Origin: Litsea cubeba
Taxonomy: Eukaryota > Streptophyta > Magnoliopsida > Laurales > Lauraceae
Direction of reading: 5' to 3'
DNA: 64,000 bases
Assembly: GCA_012931725.1 (NCBI GenBank)
Contig: WHSA01001063.1
Span: 126,501 to 190,500 of the forward strand
A program made the position numbers and the translations under genes. Of the stretch, positions 1 through 14,080 are shown in pieces (positions within the stretch are counted from its first letter, which is position 1; each line of letters starts with the position of its first letter). The notes below the pieces were generated by a model. The model was given only the letters and a program-made list of their open reading frames with translations, searched no databases and was not told the DNA's origin.

Positions 1-439
1 TTGATTTTATTTATTTATTTTTGCTTTAACAATTAGTACATATATGTGCTGTACCCTAAAACGCCATGGATGTCATGCATTGCTGTATGATTTTGAACAA
101 ACAAAATTATTGCAGTTGAGCAGCTTGAGCTTCAATTATGTGACTCATGTCAATGAAATTAATGTCACTATAATGTTAGAAAACAAAATCATCATTCACT
201 GCTTTAGAGATTGGATCACAGCGGAGCAACGATATAGTCTCTATTCATACTTCACCATCAAAGCAGGTGAGCTCCACTTCTTTGGCTGAGACTCAATGAG
301 AACAATGAACAGTTGTGGAATTGATTTCCAACGTGGAAGACTACACCACCAAACTGCCACATAATGTGGCAGAATGTAGGTCATTTTCGTTCCATTTCAG
401 ATTGTAAAAAAGAAGTTTGGATTTCTCTTGAGGAAAGAT

Positions 440-840
440 CATGTTGAAATCTTCATTTCTAGCGGCGCTTTAGGTTTTATGGAAAGAAAGGAATTCCAGA
501 TGCTTTAAAGGAGTTTCTTCATCGGTCAATTCTCTTATTGTGACTTTTGGGCCTCCATCCTTCCTATCTTCCATGGTGTCTCCATAGATTTATTCTCCTA
601 AACTGAAAGGAAGTGGCTCTTTCAAGCAGTGGTCAGCATTGACTTCTTTTAGAGCTTGTTTTTTCGTGTTTGTTTTCTCGTGAACTTCTTGTGATTAATC
701 CTTATGTGGGAAGGATGTCTTTTCCCTTTTATCTTTTTAGCTGGCCTCAGGTTGGCCTCCTGTTTTTTGGTGTTCTTGCTTTTCAGTAATTTTCTCGTCC
801 TGTTAAGCCTTCGAATGAAAGTCACTATTAAAAAAAAAAT
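440..840 (+). mobile_element. L1-type LINE 3' end fragment
   Basis: The frame around 465-510 encodes the tail of the LINE zf-RVT region (a W-K-E-R-N-S-R-C-F-K type motif, decayed). It is followed by a T-rich 3' UTR and a poly-A run at about 831-839. A related sequence with the same motif lies at 32474-33026. It is heavily truncated and lies sense within the translocator intron. No TSD was resolved. Confidence 0.55.
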
Positions 841-1396
841 TCTGGAGTTCTCACAAAACCAAAGGATTACAGGTGGTGGATTTTCTTTTGGTGATAAGAA
901 AAACTACTTGTTAAGGTCTTTAGCTTTTGGTTGGCGAAGGTAGACAGTGAGTATCTCTGATATGGCATCTAGGAAACAAAAATCAGAAGGAAAAAGAGAA
1001 CTTCAGAATCTTGCTTGCTTTATTAATTGTGATAGTGGGGTCTAACCACTCATGGTGTGGATTGGCTTGTATCACCCAAGGAGGTTCTAGGCCAGGAGGA
1101 AGAAGACTGTTGCTCGTGAATATCTTATCTTGTAAAAGAAAAAAACATATGATACACAGAAGAAAGCTCTCTGTATGTCCCTATCGATTGCTCAGCTGGT
1201 TAGGGACATATGGATACTATGGCATGAGTACTCCCACAACCACTTCTTAAGATTTTTCAGGAATCATGGATATTAGTCGAGAGGATTTAGCCACACCACT
1301 ATTATTATTATTTTTTTTTTATATTCCATATAATAGTCATGTCTTTACAAATAATGGACAACACAAGTCTCTTTTGTCTAGCCATTGTATCATCAG

Positions 1397-1516
1397 CCCT
1401 ATATGATAAGCTACTCATAGTTTCTCGGAACTATATTTCCAATATGTTGGTGTGTGGCCCTCGATGATAACTACTCACAGTTCATCAGTAACTGTATTTC
1501 CAATATGGTGTGTAAT
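1397..1516 (+). repeat. imperfect tandem duplication, about 60 bp x 2
   Basis: Two adjacent units share GATGATAA/TATGATAA, then CTACTCA and ATTTCCAATATG followed by GTGTGT. The copies differ at many sites. No coding content. Confidence 0.5.
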
Positions 1517-2306
1517 GTGCTTCCATTGAAAAATAAATAGGGATTCAGAAAAGATTTCCCAGTATTTTACTCTGATATCCATTAGTGGATCATTCGTGAC
1601 CATTATTGATGTCATTGACATACTCAGAACTTTTAATTTTTTTTATTGGTACTCAGAACTTTAACTATTGAAACATAGAAAGACTGGAAACTTCAACTGC
1701 ACTTCGCAATTTTCATGTGGTATATTAATAGTCCTAAATGTTTGTTGCTTGTGTCTTCTTATTCAGCTTGTGAAAGGATGCAACAAATTTCTGATTTTTT
1801 GTCGCATTGATAAAGGCATATGCTTTTTTTCAGTAATTTATGCTGTTTTATTTTTGCTTTTTTATTCAGTCAGATTTCTGAATTTTTGTCATGTTATACT
1901 GGCTGGTGCTTTTTTAATGATTTTTACTATTTGCTCTTTCTTACATTTTTATTCTTATTTAATATCATTGTGGTATTTTATATGTAAATATGTTGGCATT
2001 GATGTAACAGTGTTGCTTTTGTAGATTCTGTGTTCAGAATAAATTTGCAGATTTTTTTTTTTCTTTTTTCAGTAAACTTGCTGATTATATAGACTGTGGA
2101 TCCATAAACAATTTATTTCCAGCATGTCTCCTCTTGATAAAAGATGCTACTTGCTAGACCCTTTTGGTGACTGCTTATGGGACATTAATTTAATGATGGC
2201 AATCTACTATCTGATTTTCCCTTCTAATAGTTTATTCCACCTCCTTTTGATGCATTGTCTTAGTCATACTTCTGGGACACTCACCTTCTCACATCTTCTG
2301 TTGCAG

Positions 2307-4332
<2,026 letters not shown>

Positions 4333-5571
4333 GATGGTAAATGTACTTCTATGTAAGCCATCATCCTCAGTGGTCTTGTTTGCCAAGAAAGGAGGGATGT
4401 AGCCATTCTTTGTGAAGAAGTGTCAGTCATTTTTTTTGGAGAGCGTACAATGCGCATCTCAGAATATTTAAAATGACCCACTAACATTGTACTAGAAACA
4501 GCACATCTGTGAAGGTAGCAGGCTTAATGAAGATGCACTAATATATTTCTTTCTTTCTTTCAAGAATCTCTTAGTTGGCTGTTTGTGACATGGTTGAAGG
4601 GCTTTGATTTTTTATTTTTTATTTTTGTTACTGAGAGATAATGGTTTAATAAGTGATGTGCCAAAAAGTTAACCTAATGGATTGGCCAGACACTTGTAGA
4701 AGTTGTTTTGAACTATTTTTGTTCCTAACTGGAAAATAGACACATCTATTGTCGTTGTAAGACAGCCTCTTAATGTTTTGGCATCTGAGAATCTCTGTCA
4801 TCCTCGTCTTCAAACCAGAAGAGAGTGGAAATACTTGGTGAGTTGTAATTTGTACATCACATGCTGTGTCTGGGCTATATGGGGTCTCACTGTATGTTTC
4901 CAACATGAGGCTTCCAACGTCTAGAATCTGTTTTAGACAGTATGCTTGAAAATTCTGTTGTCAAAGTGAATGCCAGCATACTGATTCTAGCACACTTTTT
5001 TTTTTTAACAATGAAAGAAATCGCATTTACTATGTGATTGATAGTTGCCATGGCCGTTCCGTACGAGTCTGAGGTCTGCAGTGCACAAATAGCAGAATAA
5101 GCATTCTCACTAATGGGGTGATGCCCCAATGGTATTTTGTTCCCAGCTTAGGAATGGTGGCCGACTTGAAAGCGAATCATCTGATCAAGGTGGGAATTGT
5201 TTTTGAGGGCTTCAATGAAATATTAGTGTAATCAGATGACGGGCCTAGTCAAACTCAATTGAGCCTCAAATTCGGGTCAATGCTAACTCACTAGGTTTAA
5301 GGGCTTAGATTATTGATGAAGTTTCATATTTGAAGAATTGATATATATCTCAAAAAGGGGAGTGTCCCTCACCCTATAGTGAGAAATGGGAAAGAACAAG
5401 TCAAAAGTCCAACCCAATGTGAAACAATGTGAAACAAATGTTTAGGATGAGAAAAGAATCTTTGTGAGGGAGGGTGCTCGTGGTTGACTTTGGATAGATG
5501 GAGTTAAAGAACAAGAAGAAGAAGAACCAAAAGAGAGAAAGATCAAGCAGTAGCAGGAGCCAGGAGGTGAT
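4333..5571 (+). other. translocator 3' UTR and intergenic spacer
   Basis: The stretch after the translocator stop is T-rich and without recognised coding content; the 3' UTR probably takes up the first few hundred bases. The segment from about 5140 leads into the small membrane-protein gene and has an A/G-rich leader (5510-5560). No clear TATA box or repeat was identified. Confidence 0.4.
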
Positions 5572-5736
5572 ATGATGGAGCGGAACCTGAACGGCTTCCT
5601 GATTGGAGTGGTTGGGATGGCGATAACACTGTCGGCGTATTCCCAGAGCATCTTCACCAGCACCCAATGCATCGCCATCGGTCTCCTCGTGCTTATGTTG
5701 GGCCTACTTGTCAAAGAAGGTCTTATTTCCCTCTAA
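5572..5736 (+). CDS. small two-helix membrane protein, 54 residues
   Basis: ATG 5572 (a second ATG follows at 5575) to TAA 5734-5736. The protein starts MMERNLNGF. It has two hydrophobic stretches, about residues 9-25 (FLIGVVGMAITLSAY) and 33-48 (CIAIGLLVLMLGLLVK), joined by a short Ser/Thr/Gln-rich loop, and it ends KEGLISL. This resembles a class of short, conserved, functionally uncharacterised plant transmembrane proteins, but I know of no assigned function. An A/G-rich leader and higher GC in the ORF than in the flanks support a real gene. Either ATG could be used. It could have further non-coding exons that I cannot see. Confidence 0.6.
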   Translation: MMERNLNGFLIGVVGMAITLSAYSQSIFTSTQCIAIGLLVLMLGLLVKEGLISL

Positions 5737-8700
5737 TGATCGGATATCTGTACCTGTATGTGTCATCTTTTATCTTCTCGTTCATAGATCCATAAAGCGC
5801 TCTATCAAAACAAGAAAAAAAAAAAAAAACAGCCCTTCTTCTCTGAATGAGGGCATGTTGTGTTGTTATTAGTATATTATTATTATTATTACCTTTGTCA
5901 TTTTCTTCATCTGGATTGGATTGGTTTAGGATAGAATAGGATTTAGTAAGTAAATAGATGATTTGGCTTATTATGCAGGCAGGGTCTTTGATTCAGAAAA
6001 GGATCAACAAAAAGGCCTTCTTAGGTTAGAATGATAATTTATGAATTTTATGAATGGAAGGAGGAAGGGAAGAAAGGAGAGAACCCCATACTCTTCTCAG
6101 CATATATACCCCTACTAGATCTAGTACTGATGACTGGGCACTAGGGCAGAGGCTTCACAAATTGGATTCTGTTGCCAACCAGGGTCCACTAAAGATGGAA
6201 AAAAAATTACATATTTATTATCATCAAAGTCCTATCTCACCTATGATGGATTTGTCTTATCAATTCTGTTTCCGCTTTCCCTCCATCCAACGGCCAATTG
6301 TCATGTAAGTTGCACTTCTTTAGACCTATCCTTGCCACTTTCATTTCAATTTTTCTTAATTTATACACTATTGATGCTATCCCTAATTAAATATTTACTG
6401 TCTAAATATAATTCTTGGATTTCCGTACAATCACTCTATTTCATAAATTTTACCTTAGCATTCTATAGGATAACCAACTGGTATTGCTCGCATGATTGGA
6501 GTATATGAATAGATTTTATGGAGAAATATGAATTCTCCAAAAGTGATTTCCAAGATCTGCAAGTTCAGGCCTAGTCCAACATTCATTCATGAAGCCAGAG
6601 TTCTGACCATTCCAAAGGCCACCATATTGACTTTTCAGGAGGTTCTTTGCAAAATTATATTATCCGAAGGGAGAATTCGGAATGATTTAGAGAAATATAT
6701 TACTCCCGACGCGCAATTCTCATAGGAAGTAACCCCACATAAACAAGCCCTTTTACATGTTTGAACCCTGATGCATCAAATGTGAACCTCTCTTTCCACA
6801 CCCACATCTTTATTAAGTGCCAGTTTGAGTCTCTAGCTCTTCTCTTCAATCAGGTTTCTATCTTTGTTTGACTGTTATGGTTTAGTTTCCTTGTTTGGTT
6901 TTTTCCCTCTTAATGAAAAGTTTTATTTTCAAAGCAAAAGGCTTCAAAAATTTTATAAAAATAAAAAAATAAATGAATCATTGGCAGGCTTTCTGTAATA
7001 CTCTCACCCCTACAGTAGTTTCCAAATCCACTGGAATCATCTTTTCTTTTAAATCAGCTTCTTCTAAAGAACAATTGACCCATTCTTCCATCTGCTTATG
7101 GTTGGAGGCATTTCTCACAAGAAATTGGGCTCCTTGGGAGTTTTTGACATGACATGATGTTGCATTTTATTCCCTGTGCATTCTAAATGCTTATTTGATG
7201 CAAGAAATCAGAATTCCGAGCCACACGGAAAAAAAAAAAGAACACTTTTTATGAATTCCAAATGCTAGAGTTGAGCGTTTGAAATTCTATTCTTGGGCAG
7301 CATTTGGGATTTTCAGGATTCTCATAATAATTCTTCTAAACAAATAGGCCCTAAAAGCGAATGCAATCCTACCCATGACTCTTGTATCTTCTCTTCGTTC
7401 TCACTTTCGTTGATTGTTAACATTTCCATGCAACTAGTTTGACAGGCTTCGCAGTTCAGCCTGATTTCATTCTTACTTGCATAGACCCAAGAAGAACAGG
7501 TAACCGCTTTGTCATAGTGCTTCTCATCTTTGAGATTTCTACTTGGCATGTACACATGTCAAAAGCACTGAAACGACATCACGATATACATTTTATTCTA
7601 TATAAGATGCGTGAGATAAAGAACAAACAATATCTAGGTAGAGGAATGAGCTCTGCAAAGACTGAATGTAGTGGTTAGAAGCGACTGCTCTGGTTGTGGA
7701 ATTATGGAGGCATGTGCAGAACGATATTAAGAACCCACGATGCAAGCCGACTCCATTCTCAAATAGATGACACAAAGCACAAAAGTAGAAGATGCATGCG
7801 GGGGGTGTTTTTATGTTGAGAGTTGAGACAAACTTGTAGAAAACTGACTGTCCAGGATACATGGCTTGATCATTTGGTCTCTTGAACTATGATGGCCCAT
7901 AGTCATGTCATCAATTGAGGGCACACCTTTTCTCACACCCCGATGCAAAGAAGCAATGAGATTTTACAAAATCTCAACACTGGCTCGGACCATGATAGAC
8001 CCCAGACATGGGAGGGTAAAGAATCGGATCCTCTGAGTGGTTATACGCAGGGTGACATGGCGACGTGGTGGCGGAATATGGTTGATTTTACCTCACGGTG
8101 ATCCGGGCTTGCAGCATGGGGAGAAAAAACTGCCAGAAAAAAAAGAGTGGCAAGTTACTATATAGTTAGAAATAAAAGTGGTAGAAATTGCAAGTACTCA
8201 ATATACGTATCAGGGAGCATAGGCAGCATGGAACATATTATAAATAAATAAATAAATAAATAAACTAAAACTAAAACAAGAGCATATAACGGAAATCCAA
8301 TACCGTCATGGGTTCGTGAATTTGACCGAGTAAAAGATGGTGATACCATCATCATCCATAATTGTTGCCATGATCATCAATAGTCTAGCATGAGAGTAAG
8401 AGGCTGATATGTAGCCAAGGACAACTTGCCGACTAGATTAGTTTTTCAATGGAGTTTTTTTTTTAGAAAATTATCCAATTAAATCGAACCTAGGCAATTG
8501 GGTAAGAAGGGCTATCCTATAGTTCTCTTCTTCATATAGATTTCAGACTCCAATTATTCTACATAAAACCAAAGCACATCCTCTTTATTTTTAAGGGAAA
8601 AAAAAAAGGGCTAGTAGTAAAGGTACAGGGCAATATGCCGGCAAGTCATCCTTGGCTGCACCGTGCATCCTCCTCCGCACATGCAGGACCATAGATGAGT

Positions 8701-8903
8701 AAGAATGAGTTCCAAGAGCCATTCATTCATTCAGTTCAGTCCAGTTCCCTCAACAGAAGAATATCAGAACCTTCAACCAATCCCAGGCCTCACAATCATA
8801 AACCACCCACGGGAGAGGAAAGAAAGGAAAGACGAAAGAGAGAATCATCCCTTCTTTATCCGAGCATATATATATGCAGGAGAAGATTGCCCGAAAGAGC
8901 AAA
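5737..8903. other. intergenic, AT-rich, no convincing gene
   Basis: Contains a short (ATT)n tract near 5876-5891, an (AAAT)n tract near 8241-8264 and a probable LINE relic (6520-6950). The open frames at 6054-6308, 6528-6725 and 7439-7678 have no recognised domains. GC rises from about 8640, leading into the short-ORF candidates. Confidence 0.5.
6520..6950 (+). mobile_element. possible LINE 3' relic
   Basis: Around 6790-6830 one frame reads like the zf-RVT consensus of plant L1 elements (T-H-I-F-I-K-C-Q-F). It is followed by a T-rich stretch with an AATGAAAAG-type tail. There is no poly-A run or TSD. It is weakly supported and could be chance. Confidence 0.3.
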
Positions 8904-9002
8904 ATGGCCAAGGCAGCAGAAGTGCAGAACACATCTTCTAGCGAGAAAGAATCCTATTGGGCTTTGAAGGATCTTGACAGGGAAACGGACGAATGGGTAT
9001 GA
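8904..9002 (+). CDS. candidate short ORF, 32 residues, unrecognised
   Basis: ATG 8904 in a good plant context (AAAATGGCC) to TGA 9000-9002. The product starts MAKAAEVQNTSSS and continues with an acidic/aromatic segment (SYWALKDLDRETDEW). I do not recognise the family. It lies in a locally GC-rich island (8640-9400). A TATATATA tract at about 8866-8875 is so close to the ATG that it may be leader rather than promoter. The stop overlaps the start of the next short ORF, and GTATGA at 8997 could also be a splice donor, making this a first coding exon. All three readings remain open. Confidence 0.25.
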   Translation: MAKAAEVQNTSSSEKESYWALKDLDRETDEWV

Positions 9003-9112
9003 GGAATGGCGCGGTGGAATTGCTTTATAAAGAAGAAGAGTACCCACCCCACTTCACATGGGGACGTGGAATGGCATGGGCAGAGAGATCTGGTGGGAAT
9101 TTGGGGCTTTGA
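8999..9112 (+). CDS. candidate short ORF, 37 residues, overlapping the previous one
   Basis: ATG 8999 overlaps the preceding TGA (ATGA), in another frame, and runs to TGA 9110-9112. The product is MRNGAVELLYKEEEYPPHF, then a Trp/Gly-rich tail. No family is recognised. If the two ORFs once formed one protein, a single-base indel at the overlap would explain the arrangement. They could equally be a chance pair or upstream ORFs of a longer transcript. Confidence 0.18.
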   Translation: MRNGAVELLYKEEEYPPHFTWGRGMAWAERSGGNLGL

Positions 9113-10770
9113 CCGATGGAAAAACACGGTGTCCATATGGCTTTTCGGATTTGACGTTGACATTGCGGGAGTACTACAACCAAGGTGTGGACTGGACTGG
9201 AGCAGATGGGTTTCCATCACCTTCCTCCTCTATGTAGAGTCATAGACAGGAATAGGGATAGGAATAGCTCTCCCTACCCCCTCCTCTCTCTTTCCAATTC
9301 TGCAAGTACTGCCCCTGTAGAGGACACTGTCTTCCCATCCTTAACACCCCCACTGGCTTTCTCCTCTGGCAGTCTGGCTGCTGCTAGCTGAGCCTGGCCG
9401 CCTGGGCGCCCTTTAAATGAGATTTTTTTTAAAGAAGTTTAGATCCGGACCATTCATCAGAACGTCAAAGGACCAGCTTGTATGATTTTTTTTTCTCACT
9501 AGGCACTAGGCAGTGATCCAAACTTTGGGTGACGGATTTGAATTGGTTACACTAACAATGCATCCTTGCCGCACATTGTGCATGCAAAAATCTATTTAAT
9601 GATGAACAACTTGCGTCTGCAGTGCAGTCTCCTGTTTATCGCATTGCACGTGCAAAGTTGCACATTTTTTTTCAAGTGGGGGTATTCGTTGTCGGTTTAA
9701 AAAAGAATCAGTCTGGGGATATCCAAGATTCTCCTACATACATTTCTAATATGAATGCACGGTTCCTAGCTAATCGCTTCATTTATTCGAATTGTATTTA
9801 CAAAATTGTTACAACACCAAAAGCCCCAAAATTAACGAACAGTTTAGATAATCTGGTTTGATGATTAAATTGATATGCATCCAGGTGGGCCCCCACAAAT
9901 TGGGGCACAATGTAAAAAGGCAAAAGGAAAAAAAAAAACCCACTCTTATCTCTCTCTTCTTTGAAGAATGGCATAATGGGGATGTAAACTAACATCCGCT
10001 GCCCTGCTTTTCCAGAGAGTATATTAACACCATCGGATTCAATTCAGGAAGGAGGTAGGTACCAAGGAGTTATGTAGGACAGACCAACAGCCTCCCATCG
10101 CGATAAAGAAACCAGAGGCACCATAAAAAAGGCTTTGCAGAAGGTGCAGTATAAAGTACTCGGAAAAAAGTAAAAGCATCGTCCTTGTCCCAGCACAACT
10201 AACATGATGAGAAAACATCGACGGTGTAGCCTACCTGACCCACACGTTGGACCTAAGTTAGTGCCTGATAAGGAATGCAGGACCTATCCAACGTCCTAAC
10301 CCGGCATAGGTCCGTCCTAAAACATGGATATAACCTCGCCTCTCCGGCATGTGATATGGGAAGGAGTTCGACATTTCATGTGAAAAAGAAGAATTGTTTC
10401 CGAGCAAAAGCCGGATGGAATAAAGTTCCGGCCGGTTCACTTTCTAAAGCACTGAACATTTTAATTTATAATATTTGCAAGAAAAATTTTAAATCATCTC
10501 TGATCAGGGATGTAAATGGTCTCCGATTCTCTGATCATCCGGAAGTTCCAACCCGTTAAAAATCGGATTTGAGTCCATATTCAGGCCCGATAAGTAAATA
10601 GATCCAGTTCCAATTCCACCTTGGTTCGGACCCATGGCCCCGAGACCTGAAATAGTACCTCAATTTTAAAAAAGTTTTCATAAAAATCATATTTTTTTAA
10701 TGGGACCGACTCTCCTCAATTGCAGTTGAAGAGAGCATCAGCCGCAAGCGTGCGGTCCGGGCGTGTGACG
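9113..10770. other. intergenic, no gene recognised
   Basis: Mixed AT-rich sequence. The part around 10560-10760 resembles dispersed repetitive DNA but shows no termini. Open frames at 9622-9861 and 10275-10559 have no recognised motifs. Confidence 0.4.
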
Positions 10771-10789
10771 AAATGAAAATGCTAAGGGC

Positions 10790-11310
10790 TTACCGCTCAT
10801 ATTCATTTCCCCCCTTTCTTTTTCCCTCTTCCATTTCTTTCCTCTCTTTCTCTCCTCTCCTCTCCTCTCCCTCCCCAGCATCGCCTGCGATCGTCATCTC
10901 TCTCCCTCATCTCGCTGCGATTTCTCTCTCTCCCATCTCCATCTCTTTTGCGACCTCTCCATCTCCATCTCGCTCCGATTTCTCTCTCCCAGGCTCGCCT
11001 GCGATCGTCATCTCTCCCATCTGCGATCGTCGTCCTCTCTCTCTCTCTCTCTCTCTCTTGTCCAGAGGCTTTCGGGTGCTCTCATCTCTCCCGATCTCTC
11101 GTCGATCTCTACTGCGAATTGTCCTCATCTCGCTCGATCTCTTGCAGATCCCTACTGCGTCTCTCCTCTGCGATCTCTTCCAGAGGCTTTCGGGTGCGCT
11201 CATTGTTCTGGCTGCATCTGGACTCTGCGATCTCTTCCAGAGGCTTTCGGGTGCTCTCTTTTTTCTAGTTTCTCCCTGCTGCGTCTCTCCTCGCGATCTC
11301 ATTCAACAAG
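10790..11310 (+). repeat. CT-rich, leader-like tract with internal repeats
   Basis: A pyrimidine-rich stretch with CTC/TCT runs and CGATCTC-type units. The unit CCAGAGGCTTTCGGGTGC recurs at about 11062, 11181 and 11237, the latter two preceded by CTGCGATCTCTT. The strand asymmetry resembles a plant 5' leader and it sits just before the FAR1/MULE-like ORF, so it may be that element's leader. The 209-codon frame across it is low complexity and is not called as a gene. Confidence 0.55.
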
Positions 11311-11749
11311 GTAACTATTCCTTTTTAATTGTCTCCGGTGTTTTTTGGAGAACCAGGAGAATTTCTCCTGGCATGATTCAATCTCAAGCTTCGATGGAAT
11401 GATCTGACTTCATTCCACACAAGCCTCGAAATATAATTAGCCCATAGCACAGGTGAAAGGTGCTCAATCATGGGGGAGAATGTACAATACTCCATGCTTT
11501 GATAATAAGGGATATGCATTGGTGAATTATTTTTTTCAGTCCTTGGATATGCATTTGGTGTAGAAATTGTTTTCCTCTGCTGTCTAAAGTGATTACCTTG
11601 ATGCATTGGTCTACATATACTACACGTTTTATTTTTGCCATCTGTTGATTAAATATTTTGCATTGCATGTCATGGAGTAGTAATGGAACTGTTTCTTTGG
11701 GTCTGTTATTCATATGACCAATTTTAATCATTTGTGATCCAGATTGCAT

Positions 11750-13108
11750 ATGGATATGACCTCCTCCTCATCATCAGTTGTCCACTATCTGGTTGTGGAT
11801 GAAAACATGACACCAAGATTGGGCATGTATTTTGATGATTTAGATGAGGCATATAACTTTTACAATGCTTATGCAAAACTCGCTGGATTTAGTATAAGAA
11901 AAGAATCTAGTAATAGAGGTAAAGATGGGGAGGTTGTATGGAAGCGATTTGTCTGTTCAAAGGAGGGTAAAACAGATGATAAACAATGGATTGGTAAGGA
12001 ACTTGTTCAAAGACGTCGAATGGAAACAAGTTTCAATTGTAAGGCTAAGTTGCAAGTGAAACTAGATAAGTCAGGTGGTTATGTGGTATCCATGTTTGTT
12101 CCTCAACACTCTCATGCCCCCGCTACTCTGAGCAAGAGATTTATGTTGAGGTCGCATCGTGAAGTGCCAGAACCAAAGCGACAACTTATAAACACATATG
12201 ATACAGCAAACGTGCGAAGCAAACAACAAATGCAAGTGTTTGCATCTCAATCTGGGGGACTAGACAAAATTGGATTTACAGATACGGAAGCCAAGAATCA
12301 CCGTAGGGATGAAAAGGAAAAGAAAATGGGGGCTAGATGGACAGTTGCTATTTCAACTCTTTGAAAACCGCAAAGAAATGAAAAATGGTTTCACATATAC
12401 CATTAAGCGAGATGAAGATAAAAAGATAACACATGTGTTTTGGGCAAATGGAGCATTTCGTTCGGCTTACAAAGTTTTTGGTGATGTGGTGGCATTTTAT
12501 ACAACCTATAAAACAAATTGTTATGAACCTATTTTTGGTGCATTTGTAGGTTGCAATCACCATGGGCAAACAACTTTATTTTGGATGTGGGTTTCTACCA
12601 AATGAAAAAAACGAAATCTTTTGAGTGGTTGTTCAACACATGGCTTGAAGCCATGTCATTTAGTCCACCAAAGGGTATTATAACAGATCAAGAATTGGCA
12701 ATGACAAAAGCCATAAAGAATGTCATGCCAAACACTATTCATCGGTATTGCCTATGACACATTTTGGATAAGTTGCCTACGAATTTAGGAGGGGTTCATA
12801 TTCACAATGAGGGTTTAATTGATCAGATCAAAAAATGTGTTCATAACTCTGACACTACTGATGAATTTGAGAGTTTTTGGAATCATATCATAACAAACAA
12901 TAGGCTTAAGGAGAATGATTGGTTGGCGGATATATTTAAGATTCGTCATATGTGGGTTCCGGCATATTTGAAGGAATTTTTTTTTGGTGGCATGTCGACC
13001 ATTCAAAGAAGTGAAAGCAAGAATGCATTTGTGAAGCAATACGTAGAGTACAAGGCCAGTCACTGGATTCTAACTTTGGAAGTTAAGGAAGCTCTAATGA
13101 GGAAATAG
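11750..13108 (+). pseudogene. FAR1-related MULE transposase, decayed
   Basis: FAR1/MULE proteins are Mutator-like transposases, some domesticated as light-signalling factors. From ATG 11750 the first frame (to 12364) has the FAR1 DNA-binding region: DDLDEAYNFYNAYAKLAGF, CNCKA-like cysteines and FVPQHSHAPA. It then shifts frame near 12300. The transposase core continues at 12360-12605 (VFWANGAFRSAYKVFGDVV, then YEPIFGAFVGCNHHGQ). It shifts again at a TTTT run near 12583 and continues to 12757 (GIITDQELAMTKAI). A stop is followed by 12764-13108, which retains RSESKNAF. The first catalytic Asp position reads Tyr (AFYTTY instead of the expected AFDTTY). No SWIM finger follows. Frameshifts, stops and the lost Asp indicate a dead copy. 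Termini and TSD were not resolved. Confidence 0.85.
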
Positions 13109-14080
13109 GTAAATAATTATTTCGTACTTTAAGAATTTTATGACGATGAAGTCATTTCCCTCCATTATTTATCTCATGTTATGTTTATTGCAACTCAATT
13201 ACTATAATGCAGAGAATGTGCCATTAATTATTTATGCAGTTTCAAAATCCATCAAGACTTTATGCAGAGAAGAAGACATCAAGACTGCCATCATTATGAA
13301 TTTGCCTTTTGTTTCCGTAGTTTAATTTGTTTGAGATGGATCAAGACTTTTGTAAGTAGGTGCACATCATTATGTGGCTGAACAAGATGCATGAATGAAT
13401 GAATTTTGTTCGCATCATTATTTGTTATCGCATGCATTAATGGATGGAATGGATTTTTTTCTTCAGATAGTGGTTCTTTCTTTCCTATTCTAGTGTTTTC
13501 ATGCAGATTTTTTTTGTTGTGTTATGTACAGAAATTGTGCTTATTGGGTTGTGTTATGTACAAAAATTGTGTTTGATTGTGTTGTGTTATGTACAGAATG
13601 ATGGAATGGATGTGGGTGACAAATTGTTATGTGGAATGGATGTGGGATAACAGGTTTCTTATTCACTCACCTATCCAGTACCTCTGATCAGCTTTCAGTC
13701 AGCTCTTGGATGGAATTTGTCTAGGAATGTTGTCTAGTCATGTTGCAGAAATTTTGTTACAGAGATTGTAATGCACAGAGAGACTTTTGTTGCAGAAATT
13801 GGGGTTTGTTTTAACTAGTACAGAAATTGTAGAAACACTTTTTTTCCAATTTTAGATAGTGTAGTTAATGCGTTTGTTTCAGCTAGTGCAAAAATTTAGA
13901 GGCCAAATTTAGTGCAGAAAACAGCAAAACCCAAGTTTCAAAAAACTCACACTGCAATCCAATTCAATCTCAATATATCAAATAAAATCCATTGACCAAA
14001 CTGAACCAGCAAGATGGTAAGATAACAATTATAGTATTCTAAAATCAAATTGGCCTACAATGTTGTCCAATATGTTTCAG
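13109..14080 (+). other. AT-rich sequence downstream of the FAR1/MULE pseudogene
   Basis: Contains a degenerate repeat of about 41 bp around TGTGTTATGTACAGAAATTG (13516-13600), with scattered variants of CAGAAATTG to about 13900. No gene recognised. It is probably part of the same decayed element. Confidence 0.4.

Larger units (their letters stand above)
1..2306 (+). other. intron of the translocator gene (5' exons outside the window)
   Basis: No earlier exon of the translocator is visible before the acceptor that ends at 2306, so this stretch is read as intron. It is AT-rich and holds a LINE 3' fragment and a short tandem duplication, listed separately. Open frames here carry no recognised motif and are treated as chance. 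Confidence 0.55.

Noticed and set aside
1011..1250. 79-codon frame in the translocator intron
   Set aside because: No domain, no splice borders in phase, and no place in the known protein.
10773..11402. 209-codon open frame in the CT-rich tract
   Set aside because: The frame is a product of pyrimidine-rich low-complexity repeats (Ser/Leu/Pro runs), has an equally long antisense frame and matches no domain.
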